A stretch of DNA of 23,198 nucleotides from Clostridiales bacterium (GTDB taxonomy: Bacteria > Bacillota > Clostridia > Oscillospirales > CAG-272), in NCBI GenBank assembly GCA_004554105.1, contig SFNW01000017.1:1-23198 (forward strand). Direction: 5' to 3'. Shown in pieces: positions 1-8,373 of this stretch. The position numbers and the translations under genes were made by a program. Within the stretch, counting starts at the first letter, position 1; the number at the start of each line of letters is the position of its first letter. The notes beneath the pieces were generated by a model. The model was not told the origin of the DNA, made no database searches, and saw nothing but the letters and a program-made list of their open reading frames with translations.

Positions 1-76
1 CGGTGCATTCAAGAAGAAGGAAGAGACGCACAGAATGGCAGAGGCAAACAAGGCTTTTGCACATTACAGATATTAA
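1..76 (+). CDS. rpsG: 30S ribosomal protein S7, C-terminal end (partial)
   Basis: Only the last 24 codons are inside the window, read in the frame starting at base 2 and ending in TAA at 74-76. The translated tail contains KKKEETHRMAEANKAFAHYR, which matches the conserved S7 C-terminus (THKMAEANKAFAHYRW). S7 binds the 3' major domain of 16S rRNA and nucleates assembly of the 30S head. It sits 21 bases upstream of fusA, the standard str operon order (rpsL-rpsG-fusA-tuf). Confidence 0.9.
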   Translation, partial: GAFKKKEETHRMAEANKAFAHYRY

Positions 77-97
77 GCCGCAGAGAAGGAGAAAACA

Positions 98-2179
98 ATG
101 CCAAGAGAATACCCGCTTGAGCGGACTCGCAATATCGGCATCATGGCACACATCGATGCCGGTAAGACGACCACGACAGAGCGTATTCTGTTCTATACCG
201 GTAAGACGCACCGCATCGGTGAAGTTCACGAAGGCGCTGCGACGATGGACTGGATGGAACAGGAGCAGGAGCGCGGCATTACCATTACGTCCGCGGCTAC
301 CACATGCTACTGGAAAAACAACAGAATCAACATCATCGACACCCCCGGCCACGTTGACTTTACCGTCGAAGTTGAGCGCTCGCTTCGCGTGCTCGACGGC
401 TCGGTAACCGTCTTCTGCGCGAAGGGCGGCGTCGAGCCCCAGTCTGAAACCGTTTGGAGACAGGCTGACAAGTATCAGGTCCCCCGCATGGCGTATGTCA
501 ACAAGATGGACATCACCGGCGCGAACTTCTACCGCGTTGTCCAGATGATGAAGGACAGACTGCACACCGTGCCTGTTCCGATTCAGCTGCCGATCGGTAA
601 GGAGTCGACTTTCAGAGGCATCATCGACCTTCTGAACATGGAGGCTGATATTTACTACGACGATCTCGGCAAGGATATGCGCGTCGAGCCTATTCCGGAG
701 GATATGCGGGAAGAGGCGGAGAAGTATCGCGCAGAACTGGTCGAAACCGTTGTCGAAACCGATGACGCGCTGATGGAAAAGTATCTGATGGGCGAGGAGC
801 CGACCGTCGAAGAACTGAAAAAGGCGATTCGCGCAGGCACGATTGCCAACAAGATCGTTCCCGTCACCTGCGGCACTTCTTATAAGAACAAGGGCGTACA
901 GAAACTGCTTGACGCCATCATCGACTATATGCCTTCTCCGCTGGATATCCCGCCGATTAAGGGCGTCAACCCCGAGACCGGTGAGGAAGACCACAGAGAA
1001 GCCGATGACAACGAGCCGTTCTCCGCTCTTGCATTCAAGATTATGACCGACCCGTTCGTCGGAAAACTCTGCTTCTTCAGAGTTTACTCCGGTACGATTG
1101 AGGCGGGCAGCGCAGTGTACAACTCGACGAAGGGTACGCGCGAGCGTTTCGGTCGTATCCTGCAGATGCACGCAAACGACCGTAAGGATATTGATTGCTG
1201 CTACTCGGGCGATATTGCCGCAGTCGTAGGCGTTAAGAATACGACGACCGGTGATACCTTCTGCGATGAGAAGAATCCGATTATCCTGGAATCCATGGAA
1301 TTCCCCGAACCCGTTATTCGTGTCGCGATTGAGCCGAAGACGAAGGCAGGTCAGGAAAAGATGGGCATCGCGCTTTCCAAGCTGGCTGAGGAAGACCCGA
1401 CGTTCCGCACCTATACGGACGAAGAAACCGGACAAACCATCATCGCCGGCATGGGCGAATTGCACCTCGAAATCATCGTCGACAGACTGCTTCGCGAATT
1501 CAAGGTTGAAGCAAACGTAGGTAACCCGCAGGTTGCTTACAAGGAGACCATTCGCAAGAAAGTCGACCATGAGACGAAGTACAAGAGACAGTCGGGCGGT
1601 AGCGGTCAGTACGGTCACGTCAAGATCATTCTCGAGCCCAACGAGCCCGGTAAGGGCTATGAGTTCGTTAACGCCGTAACCGGCGGTGCGATTCCGAAGG
1701 AATACATTCCCGCCGTCGATGCAGGTATCCAGGGCGCAATGCAGAGCGGCGTACTTGCAGGTTACAACGTTGTGGACGTCAAGGTCACGCTTTATGACGG
1801 CTCTTATCACGAGGTCGACTCCTCCGAAATGGCATTCAAGATCGCCGGTTCGATGGCGTTCAAGGAAGCAATGCGGCAGGCAGACCCTGTGCTCACCGAG
1901 CCGATTATGAAGGTTACGGTAACGACGCCGGACGATTATCTCGGCGATGTTATCGGTGATATCAACTCCCGCCGCGGACAGATCCAGTCGATGGAGCCTG
2001 TCGCGGGCGCACAGCAGGTCAATGCGTTTGTCCCGCTGTCCGAGATGTTCGGTTATGCAACCAGCCTTCGTTCGAGAACGCAGGGTCGCGGCATCTACAC
2101 CATGGAGCCGAGCCACTTCGCCGAAGTGCCGAAGAACATTCAGGAAGAGATTATCAAGGCAAGAGGCAAGAAAGACTAA
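98..2179 (+). CDS. fusA: Elongation factor G
   Basis: This 693-residue cytoplasmic GTPase moves tRNA and mRNA through the ribosome after peptide bond formation and, with ribosome recycling factor, splits post-termination ribosomes. The length is normal for EF-G. Visible G-domain motifs are AHIDAGKT (17-24), DTPGH (81-85) and NKMD (135-138). The later domains are intact, including the AGMGELHLEI segment and a C-terminal domain with GDVIGDINSRRGQI. An AAGGAG ribosome binding site lies six bases before the ATG. It follows rpsG closely and precedes tuf by 75 bases, so it belongs to the str operon. Arginine AGA codons are more frequent here than in most downstream genes, as expected of a highly expressed gene. 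Confidence 0.98.
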   Translation: MPREYPLERTRNIGIMAHIDAGKTTTTERILFYTGKTHRIGEVHEGAATMDWMEQEQERGITITSAATTCYWKNNRINIIDTPGHVDFTVEVERSLRVLDGSVTVFCAKGGVEPQSETVWRQADKYQVPRMAYVNKMDITGANFYRVVQMMKDRLHTVPVPIQLPIGKESTFRGIIDLLNMEADIYYDDLGKDMRVEPIPEDMREEAEKYRAELVETVVETDDALMEKYLMGEEPTVEELKKAIRAGTIANKIVPVTCGTSYKNKGVQKLLDAIIDYMPSPLDIPPIKGVNPETGEEDHREADDNEPFSALAFKIMTDPFVGKLCFFRVYSGTIEAGSAVYNSTKGTRERFGRILQMHANDRKDIDCCYSGDIAAVVGVKNTTTGDTFCDEKNPIILESMEFPEPVIRVAIEPKTKAGQEKMGIALSKLAEEDPTFRTYTDEETGQTIIAGMGELHLEIIVDRLLREFKVEANVGNPQVAYKETIRKKVDHETKYKRQSGGSGQYGHVKIILEPNEPGKGYEFVNAVTGGAIPKEYIPAVDAGIQGAMQSGVLAGYNVVDVKVTLYDGSYHEVDSSEMAFKIAGSMAFKEAMRQADPVLTEPIMKVTVTTPDDYLGDVIGDINSRRGQIQSMEPVAGAQQVNAFVPLSEMFGYATSLRSRTQGRGIYTMEPSHFAEVPKNIQEEIIKARGKKD

Positions 2180-2254
2180 TTATAATATTTCGGTGCGAAC
2201 CGATTTATAGAACAAAAACCAATTAAAAATTTTATATTCAGGAGGATATTAAAA

Positions 2255-3460
<1,206 letters not shown>

Positions 3461-3489
3461 TCAATCCCATTTTGCAAACCCATAGGAAT

Positions 3490-3522
3490 AGGGGCGGCGG
3501 TTACCGCCGTCCCTGTTTTCTT
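3490..3522 (+). terminator. Intrinsic terminator of the str operon (after tuf)
   Basis: An 11-bp stem (3490-3500 with 3504-3514, one G-U wobble) closed by a TTA loop is followed by TGTTTTCTT. It begins 30 bases after the tuf stop and separates the str operon from the ribU riboswitch. Confidence 0.85.
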
Positions 3523-3548
3523 AGGTGAAAATTTAATTTTATATTTTA

Positions 3549-3658
3549 TATCTTTGGGGAATGGTGCAATTCCATACCGGCGGTAAAGTCCGCGAACACG
3601 AAAGTGCCGAGCAGGTGAGATTCCTGCACCGACAGTACAGTCTGGATGAGAAAAGATA
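3549..3658 (+). promoter_or_regulatory. FMN riboswitch (RFN element)
   Basis: The sequence carries the conserved RFN segments in order: GGGGAATGGTGCAATTCC, ACCGGCGGTAAAGTCCGCGA, GTGCCGAGCAGGTGAGATTC, ACCGACAGT and AGTCTGGATGAGA. Helix P1 forms from TATCTTT (3549-3555) and AAAGATA (3652-3658), seven perfect pairs. FMN binding to such aptamers turns off riboflavin synthesis or uptake genes. Here it precedes a terminator hairpin and ribU, so it should cut riboflavin uptake when FMN is plentiful. I did not find a good promoter in the AT-rich stretch 3523-3548. Confidence 0.96.
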
Positions 3659-3698
3659 GAAAAGACAGCCGTATAGGTTTCTGTACGCGAAATTTCGG

Positions 3699-3735
3699 TT
3701 CCCCTGTAAGTTTCTTGCAGGGGAATTTGCTTTTC
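3699..3735 (+). terminator. Terminator of the FMN riboswitch expression platform
   Basis: An 11-bp stem, TTCCCCTGTAA (3699-3709) with TTGCAGGGGAA (3715-3725, one G-U pair), is followed by TTTGCTTTT. It lies between the aptamer and the ribU ribosome binding site, so control is most likely by transcription termination. I see no convincing local antiterminator. A GGGGAA segment inside the aptamer (3556-3561) is complementary to the 5' arm. Confidence 0.8.
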
Positions 3736-3759
3736 TCCAAAGGGGTTGGAGGTTTCATT

Positions 3760-4416
3760 ATGACAAGTTCATCGAAAAAAATCAATCGCGTTGTTGCAAC
3801 TGCCGTATTCGCTGCGGTTGCATATTTATCCATGTTTTTCACGCCGTTTCGCGTGGATTTTCTGACCTTTGACATCAAGGACGCGGTCATGACAATCGGC
3901 GCGCTCTATCTCGGACCGATTGCGGGGCTTTGTATGTCTGCCGTAACGGCACTGCTCGAGATGGTCACCATCAGTCAGACCGGGCTTGACGGCATGATTA
4001 TGAATTTCCTCGGCTCTGCGACCTTTGCTGTAGTCGCATCGGTGATTTATACATACAGAAAAAGCCTGAAAACCGCTGTTCTCGGCTTGATTGCCGCAAC
4101 GCTTGCCATGACGGCTGTCATGCTTGCATTCAATCTGATTATCACGCCGCATTTCAAGGGGATTCCGGTGCAAGCGGTTATTGATATGATCATGCCGCTG
4201 CTGCTGCCGTTCAATCTGCTCAAGGGGATTCTGAATTCTGCGCTCGTCATGCTGTTATATAAGCCGGTGACCACCGCGCTGCGGCACACGCGCCTTGCCG
4301 TCGGCGATGCGCACACGGGATTGAATAAAAATACAGTCATCATTTCGATTGTTTCGCTGGCTGTCATTGCGGCGGCACTTCTGTTCTTCTTTACACAGCT
4401 CGGCGCGACCGTTTAA
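3760..4416 (+). CDS. ribU: Riboflavin transporter RibU, S-component of an ECF transporter
   Basis: This 218-residue integral membrane protein should bind riboflavin and work with the shared EcfAA'T energy-coupling module, which is not encoded in this window. It has about six hydrophobic segments and the RibU-type segment FLTFDIKDAVMTIGALYLGP followed by IAG (residues 34-56). The reading frame is open further upstream into the riboswitch, but ATG 3760 is preceded by GGAGG (3748-3752) with a seven-base spacer, so I use that start. The FMN riboswitch directly upstream supports the substrate. The last hydrophobic helix after residue 195 extends a little beyond the core fold. No clear terminator follows; the next gene has its own promoter. 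Confidence 0.92.
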   Translation: MTSSSKKINRVVATAVFAAVAYLSMFFTPFRVDFLTFDIKDAVMTIGALYLGPIAGLCMSAVTALLEMVTISQTGLDGMIMNFLGSATFAVVASVIYTYRKSLKTAVLGLIAATLAMTAVMLAFNLIITPHFKGIPVQAVIDMIMPLLLPFNLLKGILNSALVMLLYKPVTTALRHTRLAVGDAHTGLNKNTVIISIVSLAVIAAALLFFFTQLGATV

Positions 4417-4446
4417 AAAAGTTTAAGAATTGTTTTTCGGATTTCC

Positions 4447-4475
4447 TTGATTTACCCATACAAATCATGTACAAT
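4447..4475 (+). promoter_or_regulatory. Sigma-A-type promoter for the 4508 gene
   Basis: TTGATT (4447-4452) and TACAAT (4470-4475) are separated by exactly 17 bases. Transcription should start near 4482, giving a leader of about 26 bases before the ATG at 4508. Confidence 0.75.
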
Positions 4476-4507
4476 ATAGGTATGCGTAAAAGGATACGGG
4501 AGACAAA

Positions 4508-4981
4508 ATGTTTGAAAATCTGAACCATACTCTCTATACGTTTATCATCTCCATGCTGCCGATTGTCGAGCTGCGCGGTGCAATTCCCGTCGGCTGCGGC
4601 TTCGGCTTGCCGTTTTGGGAATGCTATCTTATTTGTGTCGTCGGAAATCTGCTTCCGGTTCCGATTATTCTGCTGTTCGTCCGCTTTGTTTTAAGTTGGA
4701 TGAAAACAATCAAGCATCTTGATAAGATTGCCGTTTGGGTGGAAAACAAGGCTCACAAGCATTCGGCGGGTATTGTAAAATATGCGTCGTGGGGGCTGTA
4801 TGCCTTCGTGGCGATTCCGCTGCCCGGCACGGGCGCGTGGACCGGCGCACTGATTGCCGCGCTTCTTGATATGCGCATGAAAAAGGCACTTCCGACGATT
4901 GCGGCGGGCGTTTTGACGGCGGGGCTGCTTGTCGGCGGCATTTCGTACGGCTTTTTGAACTTCTTGAAGTTTTTGCTTTAA
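4508..4981 (+). CDS. Small multidrug export-type membrane protein (COG2426/PF06695 family)
   Basis: This 157-residue protein has about four hydrophobic segments and the family features ELRGAIPVG near residues 21-29 and the segment VAIPLPGTGAWTGALIAALL (about 101-120). The family is named small multidrug export protein, but the transport function is poorly proven, so substrate and direction are unknown. A promoter with near-consensus boxes sits just upstream and GGGAG precedes the start by five bases. The next gene begins within seven bases of the stop, so the two are co-transcribed and probably translationally coupled. Confidence 0.8.
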   Translation: MFENLNHTLYTFIISMLPIVELRGAIPVGCGFGLPFWECYLICVVGNLLPVPIILLFVRFVLSWMKTIKHLDKIAVWVENKAHKHSAGIVKYASWGLYAFVAIPLPGTGAWTGALIAALLDMRMKKALPTIAAGVLTAGLLVGGISYGFLNFLKFLL

Positions 4982-4987
4982 CGGGTG

Positions 4988-6640
4988 ATGACGTTGAGAA
5001 AAATCGATTACAGGAACACAACAACAAAAAGGCGGGAGACTCTTCTGCCTTTTTTGTCCGTGTTTTTGCTTGTCGCCGTGCGGTATCTGTATTTTGGATT
5101 TCGGTATTTTCCGCAGCTTGACGACTATATTCAGTATCACAATTATGCGCAGCAGGGAAGCGTTTTTTACCTGATTGAAAAATTAGGGCTGCTCGCCGCG
5201 CGACCGCTTGCGGGACTCTTTGACATTACGCTGTGGTCATGGCTGTGGCCCTGTATGATTTTGTCGGTGCTGCTGCTGTCTGCGCTCTATGCGGCGTCCG
5301 CGGTCACGTTCAAGAATCTGTTTGCGAAGCTGTTCGGCACAAGCGGATTTTTCTTCGTCATTTATGCGCTGATGCCGCTCGGCATCGAGGGGACCTATTG
5401 GGTCAGTGCCTCCTCACGAATCATTCCGGGGCTGCTTTTTGCCGCGCTGTCCGCAAGCTGCTTTCAAACCTTTTTGGACGGCGGCAGAAAAACTGCGCTG
5501 ATTCGGGCGCTCGCCTTTCAGTTCCTTACATTCTGCTTTTATGAGCAGGCGGCGGTGCTGTCCTGTGCGCTGAACGTGCTGCTCGCGCTGCTCGCTGTCA
5601 AAAAGTCGGACTATCGCTGGGTTTGTTCGTTTTTGTGCATTGTTACAGCAGGGCTGTATTTCGGTCTGCGCAAGATTGCGGGACCCAGCCCGCTGTACGA
5701 CGGACGCACGAATATCATTCTGCCGGCATCGGCATATTATTTTGATACGTTTCTGCCCGACTTGCTCTCGCAGATGAAGTCGGCGTTCCTCGGCGGCGGC
5801 TTTTATATCCTTGTGTACGGCTTCATTCGCGGGCTGCTCAATATCGTCTCGGACGGCGCGTGGGTCTACTGCGTGGCCTTGCTGCTTTTTGTGCTTTTCT
5901 TCGCCTTTGTACAGTTCGGCGGCGAGAACAAAAAAGAGCGCGGAAAGCTGCTCGCGCCGCTTTGGTTTGGAATTTTGCTTGCGCTCGCACCGCTTGCGCC
6001 GTTTTTCATCATCGAAAATCCCTGGTTTTCGATTCGGGGGACGGTGACGAGTTATGTCGGCATCGCGCTTGCCGCCGACCTTGTAATGCGGTTGATTTTC
6101 GGCGGCAGGCGGCGCGTCATCGGCACGCTCGGCAGTCTGCTTGCACTGGTTTTCTGCATTTGCTCGGTGTCCGAGCTGGCAGACTATAAGGCAAACTGCG
6201 AGGCGGACAGCCGCGCGGTCGGCGCGGTCGCCGCGATTGCGGAGGATTATCCCACCGGCGGTAAGGTGGCGATTCTCAATTTGAGCGACACCTATGTGAC
6301 CGAGCAGAACTATAAATTCCACGAGCATATTACCGGCGTGACCGAATCGAGTTGGGCACTGACCGGCGCGGTGCGCTGTCATAACGACAACCAAGCGGAA
6401 GGGATTACCTATGTGCCGATTCCGCTTGACGAGCCGTGCGCTTATGCCGCGTGGGAATACGAGGAAAAAACGCTGTATTCGATGGACGGCGTGTATTGCT
6501 ACGATGCGGACACGGGCAGCGTTGCGCCGCTTCGCGTCGAGTATGCGGGCGACGGGCAATTCCTCTTATATCATGCCGACGGCAGTCTGTACGGTCGAAT
6601 CGAAGAAAAAGACCGAATCGGATATTTTTTTGAGGAATAA
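4988..6640 (+). CDS. Polytopic membrane protein, possible GT-C-type glycosyltransferase
   Basis: This 550-residue protein has roughly ten to twelve hydrophobic segments up to about residue 395, followed by a soluble C-terminal domain of about 150 residues. The first predicted external loop holds an LDDY motif (44-47) and, after the next segment, ARPLAGLFD (71-79). An acidic pair in the first loop followed by a GRPL-like stretch is typical of GT-C membrane glycosyltransferases such as the GtrII group, which use polyprenyl-linked sugars. I infer that class only weakly; the acceptor is unknown. GTG 4985 and ATG 4988 are adjacent in frame; I use the ATG. No strong ribosome binding site is seen, so translation probably depends on coupling to the gene just upstream. 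Confidence 0.5.
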   Translation: MTLRKIDYRNTTTKRRETLLPFLSVFLLVAVRYLYFGFRYFPQLDDYIQYHNYAQQGSVFYLIEKLGLLAARPLAGLFDITLWSWLWPCMILSVLLLSALYAASAVTFKNLFAKLFGTSGFFFVIYALMPLGIEGTYWVSASSRIIPGLLFAALSASCFQTFLDGGRKTALIRALAFQFLTFCFYEQAAVLSCALNVLLALLAVKKSDYRWVCSFLCIVTAGLYFGLRKIAGPSPLYDGRTNIILPASAYYFDTFLPDLLSQMKSAFLGGGFYILVYGFIRGLLNIVSDGAWVYCVALLLFVLFFAFVQFGGENKKERGKLLAPLWFGILLALAPLAPFFIIENPWFSIRGTVTSYVGIALAADLVMRLIFGGRRRVIGTLGSLLALVFCICSVSELADYKANCEADSRAVGAVAAIAEDYPTGGKVAILNLSDTYVTEQNYKFHEHITGVTESSWALTGAVRCHNDNQAEGITYVPIPLDEPCAYAAWEYEEKTLYSMDGVYCYDADTGSVAPLRVEYAGDGQFLLYHADGSLYGRIEEKDRIGYFFEE

Positions 6641-6652
6641 TGCGCAAACCTA

Positions 6653-6681
6653 TTGCAGTACGGCGGTATTTGTGCTATACT
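6653..6681 (+). promoter_or_regulatory. Sigma-A-type promoter for the SAM riboswitch-metK transcript
   Basis: TTGCAG (6653-6658) and TATACT (6676-6681) are separated by 17 bases. The expected start near 6688 lies about 18 bases before the P1 helix of the SAM riboswitch, which fits its role as the promoter of this unit. Confidence 0.82.
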
Positions 6682-6705
6682 GTTCTCATCAACAAGTCAA
6701 TATTT

Positions 6706-6791
6706 TTCTTATCAAGAGCGGCGGAGGGACTGGCCCTGTGAAGCCCGGCAACCTGCAGTGATGAAAGGTGCCAATTCCTGAGAGATGAGAA
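6706..6791 (+). promoter_or_regulatory. SAM-I riboswitch (S-box)
   Basis: The core GAGGGACTGGCCC, GAAGCCCGGCAACC and GGTGCCAATTCC segments of the S-box are present. Helix P1 forms from TTCTTATC (6706-6713) with GATGAGAA (6784-6791), eight pairs with one G-U. The class binds S-adenosylmethionine and usually terminates transcription. The gene controlled here is metK, whose product makes SAM, so this is a feedback loop. A possible antiterminator pairs 6767-6770 with 6794-6797 and 6773-6777 with 6789-6793. Confidence 0.95.
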
Positions 6792-6794
6792 TTC

Positions 6795-6827
6795 ACCCTC
6801 GGGATTTATCGCGAGGGTTTTTCTTTT
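6795..6827 (+). terminator. Terminator of the SAM riboswitch
   Basis: ACCCTCG (6795-6801) pairs with CGAGGGT (6812-6818) around a ten-base loop and is followed by TTTTCTTTT. It lies four bases after the aptamer P1 helix and before the metK ribosome binding site, the standard OFF-switch layout. Confidence 0.85.
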
Positions 6828-6842
6828 GCCAAAGGAGGTACA

Positions 6843-8024
6843 ATGAGCAAATATCTGTTTACATCCGAATCGGTCACCGAGGGACATCCCGATAAAATCT
6901 GCGACAAAATTTCGGACGCGATTCTCGACGCGATGCTGGAACAGGACCCGCAGTCGCGCGTAGCGTGTGAGTCTTTTGCGACAACCGGACTGATTATGAT
7001 TATGGGCGAGGTCACGACCAAGGCGAATGTGGACGTCGCCGAGATTGCGCGCAAGACGGTTCGCGAAATCGGCTATGACCGCGCGAAATTCGGCTTCGAC
7101 TGCGAGACCTGCGCCGTGCTGAACTCTCTGCACAAGCAGTCGCCCGACATTGCACTCGGCGTTGACAAGTGTGCCGAGGCGAAGAGCGGCGAGCAGAGCG
7201 ACGGATTGGACACCGGCGCGGGCGACCAGGGACTGATGTTCGGTTACGCCTGCGACGAGACAAAAGAACTGATGCCGCTGCCGATTTCGCTGGCACACAA
7301 GCTGGCGATGCGTCTGACCGAGGTCAGAAAGAACGGCACGCTGAATTATCTCCGTCCCGACGGCAAAACGCAGGTCACGGTCGAGTACGACGACGGCAAA
7401 CCTGTCCGCATCGACGCGATTGTCATTTCCTCGCAGCACAGCGACGAAGTCAGCCTTGAACAGATTCGCGCCGACGTGATTGAAAACATCATCAAGCCGG
7501 TCATTCCCGCGGATTTGATGGATAAGGGCACGAAAATCTACGTCAACCCGACCGGACGCTTTGTCATCGGCGGACCGATGGGCGACACCGGTCTGACCGG
7601 CAGAAAGATTATCGTCGACACCTACGGCGGCTACTCGCGCCACGGCGGCGGCGCGTTCTCCGGCAAAGACCCGACCAAGGTCGACCGCAGCGCGTCCTAC
7701 GCGGCGAGATACATTGCGAAGAACGTGGTTGCGGCGGGGCTTGCCAAAAAGTGCGAGGTGCAGATTGCCTATGCAATCGGCGTGGCAAAGCCGGTCTCGG
7801 TCATGGTCGACACCTTCGGTACCGGCGTGGTTTCGGACGAGAAGCTGTCCGCAGCCGTCTGCGATGCGGTAGACCTCCGTCCCGCAGCCATTATCAAACG
7901 CTTTGATTTGCGCCGCCCGATTTACAAGCAGGTTGCCGCATACGGGCACATGGGCAGAGAAGATTTGGACATTCCGTGGGAAAAGACCGATCTTGCCGAC
8001 GTGCTGAAAGCAGCCGTAAAATAA
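6843..8024 (+). CDS. metK: S-adenosylmethionine synthetase
   Basis: This 393-residue cytoplasmic enzyme makes SAM from methionine and ATP with release of phosphate and pyrophosphate. Hallmarks are GHPDK (14-18), the GAGDQG hexapeptide (125-130) and the glycine-rich GGGAFSGKDPTKVDRS segment (268-283). The length is normal for bacterial MetK. AGGAGG (6833-6838) precedes the ATG by four bases. The gene is under the SAM-I riboswitch directly upstream. No typical terminator follows: the strong hairpin after the stop lacks a T-run, so transcription may continue into the 95-residue gene, recD2 and comF. Confidence 0.98.
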   Translation: MSKYLFTSESVTEGHPDKICDKISDAILDAMLEQDPQSRVACESFATTGLIMIMGEVTTKANVDVAEIARKTVREIGYDRAKFGFDCETCAVLNSLHKQSPDIALGVDKCAEAKSGEQSDGLDTGAGDQGLMFGYACDETKELMPLPISLAHKLAMRLTEVRKNGTLNYLRPDGKTQVTVEYDDGKPVRIDAIVISSQHSDEVSLEQIRADVIENIIKPVIPADLMDKGTKIYVNPTGRFVIGGPMGDTGLTGRKIIVDTYGGYSRHGGGAFSGKDPTKVDRSASYAARYIAKNVVAAGLAKKCEVQIAYAIGVAKPVSVMVDTFGTGVVSDEKLSAAVCDAVDLRPAAIIKRFDLRRPIYKQVAAYGHMGREDLDIPWEKTDLADVLKAAVK

Positions 8025-8030
8025 AGATTT

Positions 8031-8068
8031 ACCCCCGTAACAAGAAAGGCATATATTGTTACGGGGGT
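8031..8068 (+). promoter_or_regulatory. 13-bp hairpin covering the ribosome binding site of the next gene
   Basis: ACCCCCGTAACAA (8031-8043) is a perfect inverted repeat of TTGTTACGGGGGT (8056-8068) around a 12-base loop. The G-run of the 3' arm is the only good ribosome binding site for the ATG at 8076. No T-run follows on the plus strand, so this is unlikely to be a plain terminator for metK. Control of translation is my inference. Confidence 0.6.
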
Positions 8069-8075
8069 GATTTCG

Positions 8076-8363
8076 ATGTATAATGACCTTATCCTGATTA
8101 TCATCAGCGTTTTTGCCGTGTTCGGTGCCTATGCCGTCATTCGCGAAATCGTCATGCTGTTTGTCAAGAATACCGACATCGTTTATGCGGTGCGGCTGCG
8201 CGGGGACGGCGACGCCTTGCGGGTCGAAGAAGCCTTGGCAAAGGCGGAATATCTGGCACAGACCGATTTTGAGACCGAAAGCCGTCCCGTTTTGCTGCTG
8301 GACGGCGGCGATGCGGAAGACGCCGCGCGATACGGGTACGAGGTTTATATCAAACAGGGATAG
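8076..8363 (+). CDS. Small membrane protein of unknown function
   Basis: I do not recognise this 95-residue protein. Residues 3-30 form one hydrophobic segment (LILIIISVFAVFGAYAVIRE and onward). The rest is a soluble tail of about 65 residues, rich in acidic and alanine residues, with LLLDGGDAEDAARYGYEVYI near the end. The likely topology is a single-span protein with a cytoplasmic tail. The frame also opens at GTG 8067, but that codon is inside the G-rich ribosome binding site, so I use ATG 8076. It lies between metK and recD2, ten bases before recD2, and is probably co-transcribed with both. Confidence 0.65.
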   Translation: MYNDLILIIISVFAVFGAYAVIREIVMLFVKNTDIVYAVRLRGDGDALRVEEALAKAEYLAQTDFETESRPVLLLDGGDAEDAARYGYEVYIKQG

Positions 8364-8373
8364 CGAGGGAAAG

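Noticed and set aside
2181..2186. TATAAT after fusA as a separate tuf promoter
   Set aside because: No acceptable -35 hexamer is present 16-18 bases upstream and there is no extended -10, so I did not call a promoter.
3646..3759. Upstream in-frame extension of ribU starting inside the FMN riboswitch
   Set aside because: The extension overlaps the aptamer and terminator hairpin and has no ribosome binding site; ATG 3760 has a good one.
8031..8068. metK terminator
   Set aside because: The hairpin is strong but is not followed by a T-run on the plus strand, and the arm doubles as a ribosome binding site.
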